DNA from: Candidatus Glassiibacteriota bacterium
Lineage (GTDB): Bacteria; Gemmatimonadota; Glassbacteria; GWA2-58-10
Assembly: GCA_016934095.1 (NCBI GenBank)
Contig: JAFGTO010000338.1
Coordinates: forward strand, 1-7,184
Direction of reading: 5' to 3'
Length of the DNA: 7,184 nt
Shown here: piece by piece, positions 6,153 through 7,184 of the stretch
How positions within the stretch are numbered: position 1 is the first letter of the stretch
Layout: the number at the start of each line of letters is the position of its first letter
Notes under the pieces: generated by a model
Seen by the model: only the letters and a program-made list of their open reading frames with translations
What the model was told of the DNA's origin: nothing
Database searches by the model: none
Made by a program: the position numbers and the translations under genes

Positions 6153-6219
6153 ATTCAATAGAGATTCGTTTTGAACCATTAGCGAAGGCGGAAGCCATCC
6201 CTGGTGCCGGGATAGAGGT

Positions 6220-6267
6220 CTGCCGGTTTACGATAAACGGTTAGATTTATTACGCTCCGGCAGTTTT
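6220..6267 (+). promoter_or_regulatory. Attenuator-like stem in the response-regulator leader
   Basis: CTGCCGG (6220-6226) pairs perfectly with CCGGCAG (6257-6263), followed directly by TTTT. A small competing hairpin, GTTTA (6226-6230) with TAAAC (6234-6238), sits in the left part. A 10-base palindrome, TCAGTACTGA (6267-6276), lies just beyond. The 30-base loop makes this a weak terminator at best. Confidence 0.25.
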
Positions 6268-6332
6268 CAGTACTGAGGTTACGGCGGATCCCGGACCGGT
6301 AGACAAGCTCTGTTAACGGAGGGTGCGCTGAT

Positions 6333-6959
6333 ATGTCAGTCCCACAGATCATGGTGGTGGAGGATGAATTCGTAGTGGCCGCTGATATACGGAGTACGTT
6401 GGAATGCCGGGGTTATGGAGTGGCCGCAGTCGTTTCCAAGGGTCAAGAAGCTGTCCGGAAAGCGGAAGAGCTGAAACCGGACCTGGTGCTGCTGGATATC
6501 GTTCTGGAAGGAGAGATGGATGGTATCGAGGCGGCCGGGCAGTTACGCTCGAGGTTCGGTATTCCGGTTGTTTACCTGACCGCCTGCGCTGATGAAGAAG
6601 TCATGGAGAGGGCCGAGAAGACAGGTCCTCTGGGATATTTAGTCAAGCCTTTTAACGAAAGCACGCTCATATCGACTGTCAGGGTCGCCCTTAAACGGGC
6701 CGAGGTAGAGCGGAGCCTTGGAACAAAAGGAGTAGAGCGCAGAGGCAAGCTGTCCGCAGGCAAAGGCAGGCAGGAAATGCTGACCATTTGTTTCGGCTGC
6801 AAGAAAGTCCTCGGCGAAGACCGCGGCTGGGAACATATCGAGGACTACCTTCACCGGAAATTCGGAAACAGTATCACCCATTGTATCTGTCCTGAATGCA
6901 TCAAGCGGGAGTACCCGGATTTTTACAGAGAAAAGCAGGATTCTCACAGAGCTCCTTAG
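6333..6959 (+). CDS. Response regulator with receiver domain and C-terminal Cys-rich domain
   Basis: This 208-residue cytoplasmic protein of a two-component system has a CheY-like receiver at about 4-125. It carries the acidic pair E10-D11, phospho-acceptor D55 in LVLLDIVL, T83 in YLTA and K105 in LVKPF. All catalytic residues are present, so it should be phosphorylated. After a basic linker (125-148) comes a small domain, ICFGCKKVL (152-160) through HCICPECIKREYPDFY (183-198). The four cysteines C153, C156, C186 and C189, plus H183 and C184, suggest metal binding. From memory, a similar tail (I-C-x-x-C-K-K-I ... G-x-C-P-x-C) is common at the ends of receivers and PAS kinases in Desulfobacterota and other environmental bacteria; its role is not known to me. 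There is no helix-turn-helix or enzymatic output domain. GGAGGG lies nine bases before the ATG. No kinase gene is in the window. Confidence 0.93.
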   Translation: MSVPQIMVVEDEFVVAADIRSTLECRGYGVAAVVSKGQEAVRKAEELKPDLVLLDIVLEGEMDGIEAAGQLRSRFGIPVVYLTACADEEVMERAEKTGPLGYLVKPFNESTLISTVRVALKRAEVERSLGTKGVERRGKLSAGKGRQEMLTICFGCKKVLGEDRGWEHIEDYLHRKFGNSITHCICPECIKREYPDFYREKQDSHRAP

Positions 6960-7070
6960 CCGGTAGTAGCAAAAGGGCGCACGTTTAATAAAATTGACCG
7001 GCGAACGCAGCCACCAAGGTTTGCCGTGGAATTAGCGAGCGAATAAAAAATAATCAGAATACCTTACCGA

Positions 7071-7100
7071 AGACCCCCCGCAGATTGCTGCGGGGGGTCT
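7071..7100 (+). terminator. Strong perfect hairpin after the response regulator
   Basis: AGACCCCCCGCAG (7071-7083) pairs with CTGCGGGGGGTCT (7088-7100) over 13 perfect base pairs with the loop ATTG. The tail TCTTAT is only partly U-rich, but the stem is very stable and sits between the response regulator and the next promoter. Its core also resembles the two dispersed GC hairpins (18 of 21 bases against copy 2), so it may be a third, diverged member. Confidence 0.7.
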
Positions 7101-7109
7101 TATACCAAT

Positions 7110-7138
7110 TTGACAACAAACATATAGTAATATATATT
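7110..7138 (+). promoter_or_regulatory. Promoter of the right-edge gene
   Basis: A perfect TTGACA (7110-7115), a 17-base spacer and TATATT (7133-7138) make this the best hexamer match in the window. Read the Bacteroidota way, TTTG (7109-7112) and TATATTTG (7133-7140, matching TAnnTTTG) are 20 bases apart. In either reading the start would fall near 7145, on top of the Shine-Dalgarno, so the leader would be about ten bases. Confidence 0.6.
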
Positions 7139-7154
7139 TGGGTAGGAGGTAAAA

Positions 7155-7184
7155 ATGAGACCACCTGCCCAACTTGTATCTTGG
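7155..7184 (+). CDS. Start of an unidentified gene cut by the right edge
   Basis: ATG 7155 follows TAGGAGGT (7143-7150), a near-ideal Shine-Dalgarno, after four A's. Ten codons (MRPPAQLVSW) are visible before the window ends, with no stop. The start is well supported by the ribosome binding site, the promoter upstream and the terminator before that. Ten residues are too few to name a family. Confidence 0.6.
   Translation, partial: MRPPAQLVSW

Larger units (their letters stand above)
5833..6332. other. 500-base gene-free stretch before the response regulator
   Basis: I see no credible coding region here. Up to 5915 it is the MITE-like element, which includes a small dyad GGAAAT-AC-ATTTCC (5835-5848). 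A - strand terminator follows at 5965-5990. From 6061 to 6180 it is very AT-rich (25 G/C in 120 positions by my count), unlike the neighbouring genes. From about 6190 to 6332 the composition recovers, and several short inverted repeats appear in what is probably the leader of the response-regulator mRNA. Confidence 0.6.

Noticed and set aside
5977..6174. 65-codon open frame starting at a TTG
   Set aside because: It begins inside the terminator hairpin, has no Shine-Dalgarno and crosses the AT-rich block. The open length there is plausible by chance.
1..7184. CRISPR array, transposase, phage, toxin-antitoxin or defence island
   Set aside because: There are no regularly spaced repeats and no matching protein motifs on either strand. 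The DUF4143 ATPase alone is not enough to claim a defence or toxin system.

Overview
The window reads as an ordinary chromosomal segment of a GC-rich bacterium. Bacterial features are Shine-Dalgarno sequences, hexamer promoters and a tRNA gene that encodes its own CCA end. I cannot place it in a phylum. One promoter-like box (TATATTTG after TTTG) would suit the Bacteroidota/FCB style of promoter, and the protein families present are common in environmental Gram-negative lineages, but neither is decisive.

Layout, left to right. (1) A DUF4143-type AAA ATPase on the + strand, cut by the left edge, so its true start is outside the window. (2) A 264-base gap with a nested palindromic element, then a terminator shared with (3) a tRNA-Arg(CCU) gene on the - strand that has its own well-formed promoter. 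(4) A sodium/solute symporter of the SSS/SLC5 family on the - strand. (5) A divergent intergenic region with a putative + strand promoter and a GC hairpin, leading into (6) a fused pabB-pabC gene that makes 4-aminobenzoate for folate. (7) About 740 bases without an intact gene. This holds the wreck of a small secreted-protein gene, a 120-base element with 14-base terminal inverted repeats, an orphan - strand terminator and a sharply AT-rich block. (8) A response regulator whose output end is a small Cys-rich domain instead of a DNA-binding domain. (9) A strong perfect hairpin, then a promoter and Shine-Dalgarno for a gene of which only ten codons are visible.

The genes do not form one pathway. 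PabBC gives two of the three activities for 4-aminobenzoate; the PabA amidotransferase is not here. The symporter is a single-gene importer of unknown substrate, and the response regulator has no partner kinase in view. I found no CRISPR array, transposase, integrase, phage gene or defence system, and nothing that I can defend as a new multi-gene system. The points most worth a second look are non-coding: a dispersed GC hairpin of which one copy carries the pabBC ribosome binding site, the decayed secreted-protein gene with its adjoining MITE-like element, and a possible small RNA on the - strand at about 5965-6073.
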